Assembly: GCA_963281255.1 (NCBI GenBank)
Contig: OY725494.1
Coordinates: 3,175,934-3,239,933 of the forward strand
Direction: 5' to 3'
Length of the DNA: 64,000 bases
From: Aphrocallistes beatrix
Taxonomy: Eukaryota > Porifera > Hexactinellida > Sceptrulophora > Aphrocallistidae
The notes under the pieces are model-generated. The model saw nothing but the letters and a program-made list of their open reading frames with translations. It made no database searches and was not told where the DNA came from. Shown here piece after piece: positions 50,527 through 60,388 of the stretch (position 1 is its first letter; every line of letters starts with the position of its first letter). A program made the position numbers and the translations under genes.

Positions 50527-51298
50527 CAGGGTGGTCCGCGGGAAACTGATTTCGTTATATTCTCATTTGAAAACTAATAAAGCAAAAGTAATTTTCTGAA
50601 AAGATATAAATAGATAAGGGTTATCGATTTTGTTTTTCATTACCAGTTAAGTTTCTAGTTATTCATTATGTCTTCTATACATCCTCCTTTTTTGGTGATA
50701 ATATCATTATTCTCGATCTTTTCTGACAGCATCAAAGCATAATCTAGTCTCTGTTGTTTATTTTGGTGTGTCTGTGTTTGTAATATGTGTATTTTATATG
50801 GGAACAACTTCAGTTCATCCCTGATTATTCTTCTGATAGTAGTTTTAGGTATTTTGGTCTCTCTTGAGAGCCATCTCTGCGATCTTTTCGGCGAGTCCTC
50901 CAATTTTTTCCGAATTTTTTCAATGTTTTCAGGGGTCCTAACTGTTAGTTCAGGTCCGAACCTCTTTTTATCACCTACTGAGCCATTTTCCTCAAAGTTC
51001 TTGACAATGTTTCGGATGGTTTTGGGATCTGGAGCCGTCTTTGTCCCATATTTCCTCGGATAAGCACGTTGTGTTGAAATAATGCTTTTATTGTTTTCAT
51101 AATACCAGGAAACTAGCGCCACTTTTACCTTCAGTGTCAGCCTTGCCAATTGCCATACTTCCTGCTAATATTTATGCTAGAACAGAACAAATTCAGCTGG
51201 CCTTAGCTTCGAAACGAGTGGTGGCCCACTCGAATTAAGTAATCAGGACAAAAGTAAATTACAAAAATAAATTAGGGAGCTTCCCGTGGACCACCCTG
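50527..51298 (-). mobile_element. Internally deleted mariner with DUF4817-type transposase N-terminus
   Basis: A 772 bp element with ends CAGGGTGGTCCGCGGGAA and its inverted match with one mismatch, flanked by TA. The minus-strand ORF (51149-50655, 164 residues) keeps the helix-turn-helix part (ALVSWYYENNKSIISTQRAY, then PDPKTIRNIVKNFEENGSVG) typical of the DUF4817 region of mariner-related transposases. The catalytic DDE part is absent, so the copy is non-autonomous. The matching site after PEX2-2 (about 56622) has no insertion. Confidence 0.85.
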
Positions 51299-51299
51299 T

Positions 51300-51865
51300 A
51301 TTTGTCAGCTCTAAGTATTAGAAACAAGCAAATAATGAGAACGATGGGACATCGATGGCTGCTGGAAGCATCCCTACAGGTCCGACGGGAACAAACTAGA
51401 AGTGATAAGTGCGTTGCCACACTCCCGTCCATGCCATAAGGCGCTACCTAGTTGTAGGCGCAGCACAATAATCAAATTTATTGGGAAATAAATACCAATG
51501 CTGATTTAAGTTAAAATTATACTTACCCATGCTGATATATCTTTCCATATGACTACTCTCCAAATGAATTAATTCATCAACATAATTCTGGCCGTTTTTG
51601 TATTGTTGTTGTTTTTTAATTTCCCCTGAAGAGATATTTCTAATTATATTCATAATCATCTGCTAATAAAGATGTAACACGCTAATTTGTATTGTTACAA
51701 TAATTCGAATTACACCATACAGCACTGTATGTGGCGAGCATATTAGTATCAGTTCTTGTAAGTTTTTGGAAAGCGTTACACTTTTTATGTAAGATAAATA
51801 CTTTTAATGGATATGAATGATATCATATCACGACTCCATGCTAAGAGTTTCTCATTGATCAAATA
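51300..51865. other. Spacer before 7TM copy D
   Basis: Shared with 56625-57385. Contains a CGTCCATGCC-type repeat (51395-51450) and the conserved 7TM upstream elements. No coding. Confidence 0.55.
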
Positions 51866-51931
51866 TATATAAAGAAAGAAAGTGAATGGTAAATATATAT
51901 AAAATATTTTTCAGTTATAAGATCCCCTAAA
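51866..51931 (+). promoter_or_regulatory. 7TM core promoter, copy D
   Basis: The sequence ATATATATAAAGAAAGAAAGT followed by about 45 bases to the ATG at 51932 is almost identical to the other copies, which supports a TATA-driven promoter with a leader of about 35 bases. Confidence 0.55.
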
Positions 51932-52993
51932 ATGAATACCACAAATTCTAGCTACTCATGGGAACCCCAAATGTTTGAAGATATTGCTATGTTTGGAAAA
52001 ATCTACTATGCAATTGTCGTCGGTACAGCTATATTCGTGACCTTGTTTTGGATTGTCTACTTTTCCCATGACATAATGGTGATTAAGCAAAGATTAAACA
52101 GATTTAAACTGGCATCTAGCTATGAAAATAATGACACAGACATTAAAAGGCAGGAAGCTAAATTGTTTCAAAAGCAGATCTTAATTCTCATTTGCATCTC
52201 AGAAATACTTCCCGCCATTTTTGCTATCATCTCAAATGTTTTAGGCGTCAAGAAGCATCTATTTGATTTAGTCTCAATATTAGAATTTTATTCGTTTTCT
52301 CTAATCTATTTAACTTCCTATCTTCTAAACAAACTCACTACACATCTGATTCACTGTTATAAATCAAAAGTGACTAACTATCGCCGAGTTTTCTCCATGT
52401 TATTTTTGAAATTAATACTCATCCTATTAGTATCACCAGTCAATATCTACCTCCTCTTGATTCCGAATGGTATCATTTTCCTCCTCTTCATTCGTGAGTT
52501 CATTCAATACATCAAGAACTGTAACAAGCTATACACAGTGATCGGATGGCAGGAGCAAGACACAGTGTTGGAATTCGGAGCAAAGAATAGAGTTTTGTAT
52601 TTACAGAGAACGCGCAGACAATTCAGGAGGCTATTTAGGCTGGGAATATGTTGCACAAGCTGCCTATTGCTAGTAATTCCTAATGGCATAATGATAGAGT
52701 TCTTAGGATTAGTGTTAACTAGAGGCGGTTGCAGAGATCTGCTAGCACAGTTCATTTACGCTAAAATAATAGACAATAATGAGATCATTGAGAAGATAAA
52801 CTTGGGGATTGATATACTAGATAGCATGAGAAACATAATTGCCTTTCCTTTGTCTATCTTCGCACTAGTTTACATTGTGTTTACGCTCCATTTCTGGTGC
52901 GGTTCTGTGTTGAGAGATCTAAATACAAAACTCTACTACTACCTGAGGAGTAATTCCAACAATTCAATCAAGAACCCTTTGCTGCTAAAATAA
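51932..52993 (+). CDS. 7TM receptor-like protein, array copy D
   Basis: 353 residues; same plan as the copy at 41373 and intact. It has four extra residues after helix 2 (SNVLGVKKHLFDL) and the most divergent region after helix 6 (IEFLGLVLTRGGCRDLLAQF, then IYAK), plus DILDSMRNIIAF at the start of helix 7. N-terminus, both basic loops and the C-terminus hardly differ from the others. The last residue is K instead of N. Confidence 0.82.
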   Translation: MNTTNSSYSWEPQMFEDIAMFGKIYYAIVVGTAIFVTLFWIVYFSHDIMVIKQRLNRFKLASSYENNDTDIKRQEAKLFQKQILILICISEILPAIFAIISNVLGVKKHLFDLVSILEFYSFSLIYLTSYLLNKLTTHLIHCYKSKVTNYRRVFSMLFLKLILILLVSPVNIYLLLIPNGIIFLLFIREFIQYIKNCNKLYTVIGWQEQDTVLEFGAKNRVLYLQRTRRQFRRLFRLGICCTSCLLLVIPNGIMIEFLGLVLTRGGCRDLLAQFIYAKIIDNNEIIEKINLGIDILDSMRNIIAFPLSIFALVYIVFTLHFWCGSVLRDLNTKLYYYLRSNSNNSIKNPLLLK

Positions 52994-53354
52994 ATTGATT
53001 ATCATCTCACAATGCAGAAGGAATCTTTCTCAAATCATCAAACTTGAAAATACTTGAAAAATAATAATAAAGGTTGATAAGAATCCGAGGCAGGAATGGA
53101 AATCCCCCTTTTCAATTAAATATATGATTTATATTTTAGTATATTCATTAGAAGATGTTAGGACATGGGTGGGCAAACTTTTTGAGGGCCAACTGCCATT
53201 CGACAGTATGCATTAACTACTAAAGTGAACTCTTGTTGTAACCAAGCCCTTTTGACCTTTAATTTGCTATAAAAGGAGTTTCGTAAAAGTACGGGTTTCA
53301 ATAAGTAGTCGGAGTTGATGCCTATATTCGAATTCCCTGTAGTATCTCCTAACG

Positions 53355-53978
53355 TTGTACGTACAGTGTAATCTGCTCATTAGCAACTCTGGTCTTGCTC
53401 ACAATATGGTTGCTAATAAGGGAACAAAATTAATAAAAAATCTACACTTGGATCTACAACTTGAAAACTGGTTGTTAATAGAGCAACATAATATTGCTAA
53501 CAGGGAACTTGCTAATAAGCAAATTCCACTGTATATATCCAATTTCGATTACGTTTATATATTTGTGTATATCTATCTATCTGTAACGAATTGATTGAAG
53601 CAACTGCCAGGCACAGAAAGCACTTTGAGGCTTAAAATCATACGCTTAAAGGAGCGTCTCGCGCTCCTAGATAATCTCTTGCGTGGCACAAAGTGGCAGT
53701 AACTGATTATTTGAAAACATTAGGAATTATTAGAAATTTCCTGCAATAACTAATTCGAATGCGAAGATTTCGAATTTGAAACCGGGTTAGCTATCACTTA
53801 CCGTTTCGGAGTTTTAATCTTCATGGATAGACCCATTTCAGTATTAAATGCACTTGAAAAAAGCATGAAAAATGATGTCACACCAGGCTCTGTCAGATTT
53901 GCACATTGTACTCAGTGGCCAAACTATAACTGGAGCTTGATCCAGGCACTTTGACGAACTTGGTAGCAGATATATATA
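53355..53978. other. Spacer with MITE and LINE remnant
   Basis: 53367-53530 is the second copy of the CAGTGGAATTTGCT-type MITE (also at 46434). 53580-53640 holds a piece of the dispersed repeat end. 53867-53965 matches the LINE fragment at 48460-48550 at near identity. Nothing else is seen. Confidence 0.6.
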
Positions 53979-54459
53979 CAGTGGATATCGGTTATAAGAA
54001 CACCGGTTATAAGAACATGTCGGTTACAAGAACCATTTATTTAGGAACGGATTCTTTTCTATTCATTACTATTTAAACAGAACCGGTTATAAGAACATCT
54101 AATATCGGTTATAAGAACATTCTATCAATAATTTCTAGAACTATTAGTAGCCAAGTTCTCATTTTTTCATTCATACACAACCAATTTTGTAATTTATGAC
54201 TAATTTATGACACTTTATGACACGCATCTTCTACCTCGCATACTTTTTCGAGCTTACTACTATTTATTAGGTTAGGGACCAATCTTCTTATACCCGATAA
54301 AAAGAACGAAATACGTATGTTCTTATAACCGACATATCTGACCTCTTATGTCGGTTATAAGAACATGTTCTTATGAACGAAATACTGTTATAAGAACATA
54401 TTGGTTATAGGAACATTTTTTTCAACTCCCAACGATGTTCTTATAACTGGTTTCCACTT
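53979..54459. mobile_element. MITE with GGTTATAAGAACA repeats
   Basis: Starts CAGTGGATATCGGTTATAAG and ends CTTATAACTGGTTTCCACT (last base changed), next to TA repeats. The interior has about eight GGTTATAAGAACA units in both orientations. It is absent from the corresponding place near 48600, so it inserted after the duplication. Confidence 0.75.
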
Positions 54460-54461
54460 TA

Positions 54462-54735
54462 TATGCCTAATCGAGTTAAACTTGTATTATAAGGGGATGG
54501 AGATTAGTATATTGATAAGTGAATTATAGTATTTTATATTCTAAAATTCAATTTATTTGGTCAGAGGGTAGTTTGACCCGATTAAGCGGAGAACCCCATT
54601 TACCTTAATTTTTTTAAAAAATTTTAGCATGTATTAGCTGTTATTGGCATGGTTATGTTAGAATGACCCGATTAAGCGGCTGGTCCCTTTATCCGGTGGC
54701 CCTATTAAGCGGAGCATACTATATGATTTGTATTT
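54462..54735. repeat. Pogo/Tigger-like element remnant, copy 2
   Basis: Matches 48605-48775, with an internal segment of about 90 bases (AGAACCCCATTTACCTTAAT and on) not present in copy 1. It ends with the CCCTATTAAGCGGAG terminus. Confidence 0.55.
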
Positions 54736-54746
54736 TTTAATACCAC

Positions 54747-55277
54747 AAGCGCGCGCTTTGCGTGCTTGCGCTGTGCGGCTGGCGGACACTTTGTGTCCGC
54801 CGGAGGCACCCTGCGGGCGCCTGAGGTTACATTGATTAATAATAAGGTAGATAACATCTCTAAATACGTCTGTCCTACTGTCATAATCGATATCGCACGA
54901 AAAATCACCATATTTGTCAATTTTTAAAATTTTGATGAGTAATGATGACGTCATAACAAAGTGATGAGTCATCATTTTTGATGATAGTTGCATCATATGT
55001 GAGGTATATTAATATATACAGATTCTATTAAAATTTCAGCCTTCTATCTCCTATAATGGCTGAGTTATGCTCGAATGTATTGCTTAACTTTTAAAAATGT
55101 GACAAAGACGTCATAATTCCATGATGATTGGACATTTTCGTTTGAGCTCAGAACTTACTGGAGCCATAGCCGAAAAACTCCCACATGCCAAAAATCAGCT
55201 TTCTGGGCCTGCAGTTTCTTCAATCAATTCGGTACAGATATATATATATATATTAATCGAGTTTTAATAGTAAGGAA
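54747..55277 (+). repeat. Dispersed repeat with CRE- and AP-1-like sites, copy 3
   Basis: The most complete copy. A GC-rich head (54747-54830, hairpin GGCGGACACTTTGTGTCCGCC), then an AT-rich body with TGACGTCA, TGATGAGTCATCA and a second GACGTCAT, then a (TA)n tract and the tail ATTAATCGAGTTTTAATAGT. ORFs over it are not called. Confidence 0.75.
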
Positions 55278-55690
55278 TGCCTACGACTGTGGATATACCA
55301 TATATCCTCGAATAAGAGCAGGAGGGATTATTAGTTCCATTTACTAACGGAAAAAAAATAATTGCAGATATAAGAGACTTTTCAATGAATATGAATGACT
55401 ATTTTAAGTGAATGCATTCATAGAATGTAGACATAAAACAAACGAGAAGTTATTGATTAATTTATATTAATCAGTTAGAAATTAAAAAGATTTTGAGCAC
55501 TTTAAAACCACGTTAAAAAGGGAAATGTGTCAACTTCTTATAAAAAATGAATGTGACATCGTAGCTATTTCTAACGACTGAACTTATTATAAGGATTAAT
55601 TTGTAGGTTATTTGATGTGTAGATTCCAATAAAGTGATCGGATTGAGCCTATAATCAACGATTCATCAAATACATTGGAGGATACGTGAG
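55278..55690. promoter_or_regulatory. PEX2-2 upstream region
   Basis: Conserved with the PEX2-1 flank and, over 55400-55560, with 43440-43620. No TATA box was identified. The 70 bases before the ATG are nearly identical in both PEX2 copies. Confidence 0.4.
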
Positions 55691-56554
55691 ATGGCCTCGC
55701 ATCCTCCAACCACTCTTCCACCTGTGTTACGGGTCAACCAGTTAGATTCAAATGTTCTCGATTCACAGCTATTTATAATTTTCAAAGAACAGTTCAGAGA
55801 CATATTCCGTTTATTTCCACCGGGCTTGTATTCGAGGTTCGGACCAGAGTTCCACGCCATTCTTCAGTTCCTACTCCTCAGAACTTCCTTGCTATCCTCT
55901 ACCAAAGGAAGTACGTTCGGACAGCAATACCTCAATCTTGTTCTATGTGGGAAAGATTCACATCCATTGTCTCTCCGCGACAGATGGTGGTATGCGCTAC
56001 TTCTCACAGGGATCGGATGGGCTGAAGAGAGGGAGCACGATATCATTAGGATTGTCAAATCTAGTTTCAATATCAGGAATCAAGCAGTCTCCAAGCTACA
56101 GCGTGTAGCAAGAGCTGTCTACTACGCAGCAAAACTAACTAACTTTGTTCTATTCTTACTCACCGGCAGGATTCCTTCTCTCGTAGAGTCTCTTCTGGGT
56201 TACAGATTCAGTTTTATTCGTCCGCCAACTAGCTCGCAACAGATACTATACGATACCTTCAGCCGGGAACTGCTATGGAATACATTTTCAGAACTTATAG
56301 TTGTAACTCTCCCGCTCATAAAGCCGTCCCTTCTCTCCAAGCTGTCTCTCACATCGCTAGTGAGGAGGAAACCTGTAGGACTGACAGAGTATAATATGAG
56401 ACTGTGTCCTGCGTGTGGATTCAAGCCTACACACCCTCACAAGGCTATGTGTAACCACAGCTTCTGTTACTACTGCGTTAGAGCTAACCTCATGACTGAC
56501 AGTGAATACAAGTGTCCCCTTTGTGCAGTACGAGTAGGATTGTCGTTCGATTAG
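55691..56554 (+). CDS. PEX2: Peroxisome biogenesis factor 2 (PEX2), copy 2
   Basis: A 287-residue peroxisomal membrane RING E3 ligase. The N-terminal PPVLRVNQLDSNVLDSQLF and GLYSRFGPE blocks match PEX2, as do the RELLWNTFSELIVVTLPLI segment and the C-terminal C3HC4 RING (CPACGFKPTHPHKAMCNHSF, then CYYC and CPLC). With PEX10 and PEX12 it would ubiquitinate the import receptor PEX5. Length is close to the usual 300. Single exon, no lesion. This is the complete copy; the partner at 49655 lacks 21 residues. The two differ at only a handful of other bases, so the duplication is recent. A DNA-level tandem copy is indicated because flanks are shared too. The 7TM neighbours have no evident link to peroxisomes. 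Confidence 0.93.
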   Translation: MASHPPTTLPPVLRVNQLDSNVLDSQLFIIFKEQFRDIFRLFPPGLYSRFGPEFHAILQFLLLRTSLLSSTKGSTFGQQYLNLVLCGKDSHPLSLRDRWWYALLLTGIGWAEEREHDIIRIVKSSFNIRNQAVSKLQRVARAVYYAAKLTNFVLFLLTGRIPSLVESLLGYRFSFIRPPTSSQQILYDTFSRELLWNTFSELIVVTLPLIKPSLLSKLSLTSLVRRKPVGLTEYNMRLCPACGFKPTHPHKAMCNHSFCYYCVRANLMTDSEYKCPLCAVRVGLSFD

Positions 56555-57454
56555 AATTGTTACATATTAAACACTTCTGTCAACGATTTAAAAAGTTATA
56601 TTTTAACGTATTATTAATCAATTGATTTGTCAGCTCTAAATATTAGAAACAAGCAAATAATGAGAACAATGGGGCATAGATGGCTGCTGGAAGCATCCCT
56701 ACAGGTCCGACGGGAACAAACTGGAAGTGAAAGGCCAAATGTCGTTGCCACACAAAAATCCTGAAAAAGTGGTACTTAAAAATGTGGTGTTGCCATACCA
56801 CTAATACTATTAAGAGAGAAAGTGGTACGGCAAATGTCGAACTTGCCGCACCGCTTCAGAAAGTAAATTTTTCATAAGAAAAGGTGAAATGATGTACTAT
56901 ATCAATCTTGAAATACGAATCACACAAAGGTGTAATATGTCAGTCACCGTCCATGCCATAAGGCGCTACCTAGTTGTAGGCGCGGGACAATTATCTTATA
57001 AGTTTATTGGGAAATAAATACCAATAGAGATTCGAGTTAAAATTATTTTTACCCATGCTGATATATCCTTCCATATGAAATACTCTTCAAATGAATTAAT
57101 TCATCAACATAATTCTGTAGGTTTTTGTGTTTGTTTGTTTTTACAATTTCCCTGAAAAGACAGTTCTAATTATATTCATAACCATCTACTAATAAAGATG
57201 TAACATGCTAATTTGTATTGTTACAATAATTCGAATTACACCATACAGCACTGTATGTGGCGAGCATATTAGTATCAGTTCTTGTAAGTTTTTGGAAAGC
57301 GTTACACTTTTTATGTAAGATAAATACTTTTAATGAATATGAATGATATCATATCACGACTCCATGCTGAAAGTTTCTCATTGATCAAATATATATAAAG
57401 AAAGAAAGTAAAGGTAATATATATAAAATATTATTCAGTTATAAGATCCCCTAA
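56555..57454 (+). promoter_or_regulatory. Spacer and promoter before 7TM copy E
   Basis: Parallels 50456-51931 without the mariner, plus about 190 bases (56740-56930) not found in the other unit. Contains the CGTCCATGCC repeat near 56945. The core ATATATATAAAGAAAGAAAGT at about 57388 lies 60 bases before the original ATG at 57455. Confidence 0.55.
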
Positions 57455-58521
57455 AATGAATACCACAAATTCTAGCTACTCATGGGAACCCCAAATGTTT
57501 GAAGATATATATATATATGTTTGGAAAAATCTACTATGCAATTGTCGTCGGTACAGCTATATTCGTGACTTTGTTTTGGATTGTCTACTTTTCCCATGAC
57601 ATAATGGTGATTAAGCAAAGATTAAACAGATTTAAACTGGCATCTAGCTATGAAAATAATGACACAGACATTAAAAGGCAGGAAGCTAAATTGTTTCAAA
57701 ACCAGATCTTAATTCTCATTTGCATCTCAGAAATACTTCCCTCCATTATTACTATTATCACAAATGTTTTAGGCGCCAATAAGCATCTATTTGATTTAGT
57801 CTCAATATTAGAATTTTATTCGTTTTCTCTAATCTATTTAACTTCCTATCTTTTAAACAAACTCACTACACATCTGATTCTCTGTTATAAATCAAAATCT
57901 ACTAATTATCGCCGAGTTTTCTCCATGTTATTTTTGAAATTAATACTCATCCTATTAGTATCACCAGTCAATATCTACCTCCTCTTGATTCCGAATGGTA
58001 TCATTTTCCTCCTCTTCATTCGTGAGTTCATTCAATACATCAAGAACTGTAACACGCTATACACAGTGATCGGATGGCAGGAGCAAGACACAGTTTTGGA
58101 ATTCGGAGCCAAGAACAGAGTTTTGTGTTTAAAGAGAATGCGAAGACAATTCAGGAGGCTATTTAGGCTGGGAATATGTTTGCAAAGCTGCCTATTGCTA
58201 GTAATTCCCGATGCCATAATGGTACAGTTCTTAAGATTTGTGGTAACTAGAGGTAGTTACAGAGATCTGCTAGCACATTTTATCCAAGCTAAAATAATAG
58301 ACAATAATGAGATCATTGAGAAGATAAACTTGGGAATTTATATACTAGCCACCGTGGATTACATAATTACCTTTCCTTTGTCTATCTTCGCACTAGTTTA
58401 CATTGTGTTTACGCTCCATTTCTGGTACGGGTCTACGTTGAGAGATCTAAATACAAAACTCTACTACTACCTGAGGAGTAATTCTAACAATTCAATCAAG
58501 AACCCTTTGCTGCAAAACTAA
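57455..58521 (+). CDS. 7TM receptor-like protein, array copy E (N-terminal frameshift)
   Basis: Same family as the copy at 41373. The ancestral start (57455, MNTTNSSYSW) is present, but a TA-rich stretch at 57503-57518 is longer by an amount not divisible by three, which puts the original N-terminus out of frame with the rest. Translation from the in-frame ATG at 57517 would give a 334-residue protein starting MFGKIYYAIV, with all seven helices but neither N-terminal sequon. Downstream the frame is intact to 58521. Like copy D it has the longer loop after helix 2 (TNVLGANKHLFDL). It differs from all others after helix 6 (TRGSYRDLL) and at helix 7 (YILATVDYIITF). It may be a recent pseudogene, a truncated receptor or a polymorphic allele. 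Confidence 0.75.
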
Positions 58522-58944
58522 ATTGATTATCATCTCACAATGCGGAAGGAATCTTTCTCAAATCATCAAACTTGAAAATGCTTCAAAAATAATAATAAAG
58601 GTTGATAAGAATCCGAGCAGGAATGGAAATCCTCTTTCTCATTAAATATATGAGTTACATGTATATTCATTGATGATGTTTATACTTCTCGTATATTAAT
58701 TATACTTGTAGAATAATATTACATAAACAATCAATAAGCAAGTGTGTGAGAACTTACAAGCAAGAAGCTATAGGATAGACAGAATAAATTTAAATTTAAA
58801 AAAAGGTCCAAATTAGACATAGAACGAATGAAAACTGGAAATTAAAACCTTTAAAATGTTTTCATTCAATTTTAACTAATAAATTATGAAAAATAACAGT
58901 CGTTATATTCGAAACCAATTAAGAACACTTGAGAATAGATCATA
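58522..58944. other. Right edge of the array
   Basis: Similarity to the other 7TM 3' flanks ends near 58650. Beyond that I see nothing until the mariner. Confidence 0.45.
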
Positions 58945-60257
58945 CAGGGGCATTCAATAAATATTAATCACTAAATATATTTCAATGAGAGTATTACTAA
59001 CCCAGTCAACTCAATGCAATTATATTCAACCATATTTCAACTCTATAACAAAACTTAGAGGGAGTTGATTACTCCATTATTTCCCGAGTAACAGTGATTT
59101 TAGATATCTATGTACATTTTGGACTATCATACTATTTTGCATGGCTTCTTGTCCTAATTACTCTGAAATTGACAACGGACGTATGTCAAATTTTGCACTA
59201 TCCTCGAAATCCCTCCAAAGTCTATTTATGAGGAGCTGGCAATGATGTGGAGAAGATTCTCTATCATATTCAACTGTCAGAAGGTGGCTAAACCTGTTCA
59301 GGGAAGGCAGGGCCTCTGTCCAAGACGCCCCTCGTCCTGGAGCACCAAAACTGGCGACCAACAGTGACAAATTGAGTGAGGTAAAGGAATACGTCGACTC
59401 TTTCCCCCATTCTTCGGTTGAGGACGTAGCTAACAATGTTGGCATTTCAACGGGAAGTGCACACGCGATTCTGAAGTCGGAGTTGGAACTGAGGAAGGTC
59501 CAAGTGCGATGGGTACCACATTGCCTGACTTCTCCACAAAAGGCCGCTAGACTCCAAATGGCCAAGGAAGACCTCACAATCTATGAACGGTGTGACCCAA
59601 GACGGTTATTAGAGATAGTAACAGGGGATGAAACTTGGATACAATTCAAGCCACCGATCAGAAAACAAGATGGCAGGGTATGGCTGAAAAAAGGAGAGTT
59701 GCCTCCAGCTGTTTGTGTGTCCGACTTTCGTGCCCCGAAGGTCTTATACTGTATATTTTTCGATGGGCTAGGGCCTGTAGCCCAGATCCCTGTTCCCAAA
59801 GGCCAAACACTTACTGGACAATTCTACGCTGATGTGGTGTTACCTGAGGTTGAGAAATCGGACCTTAAGCGTCGTCCAAAGACTGGACTCAAAATTTTGC
59901 ATGATAATGCCAGACCACATAAAACTTTGGCTGTCAGGCAGAAAATTAAAGATATGTGTATGCACGAAGTCCTGCATCCACCTTACTCCCCTGATATAGC
60001 CCCATGTGACTTCTGGCTGTTCAGAAAACTCAGACGCGAATTTGAAGATCGGCTCAGCCTTGGTCGGATTTTTCCAATACCTCGAAGTCATACCCAAGGA
60101 TGAGTATAGGAAGACGTTTGAAAATTGGATTAAAAGGCTAAATTCTGTTGTAAAGTATAAAGGAGATTACTTTGAACATTCTTAGTAAAAATCATCCAAT
60201 TTACACAATTATTTTTTGTTTTGGTGGGGTGTGATTAGTATTTATTGAATGCCCCTG
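58945..60257 (+). mobile_element. Near-complete DD34D mariner
   Basis: A 1313 bp element flanked by TA. The 27 bp terminal repeats start CAGGGGCATTCAATAAATA and differ by one base between ends. Length and ends fit a full mariner of the classical DD34D type. The transposase inside carries a few lesions only. Confidence 0.92.
59150..60184 (+). pseudogene. Mariner transposase, DD34D, with few lesions
   Basis: The main open frame (59372-60103; coding sense extends back to about 59240) holds the second helix-turn-helix, the first catalytic Asp in TGDETW, the second in LHDNARPH and the third in YSPDIAPCDF. Exactly 34 residues lie between the last two. An in-frame stop (about 59248) precedes GEDSLSYSTVRRW in the first helix-turn-helix. 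A one-base change in a T-run at about 60066-60070 shifts the C-terminus, which continues in another frame to a stop at about 60184. It is therefore inactive but young. Confidence 0.88.
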
Positions 60258-60388
60258 TAAATAGAGGATAAGAGTGATATATTACTACGTAAAATCAACA
60301 ATGGTAAATAAATAATTACAACGATACACTTGTCAAAACTCTAAAACGAAAAGTACATATTTACTGGATGTTGATGATATGAGGGTTC

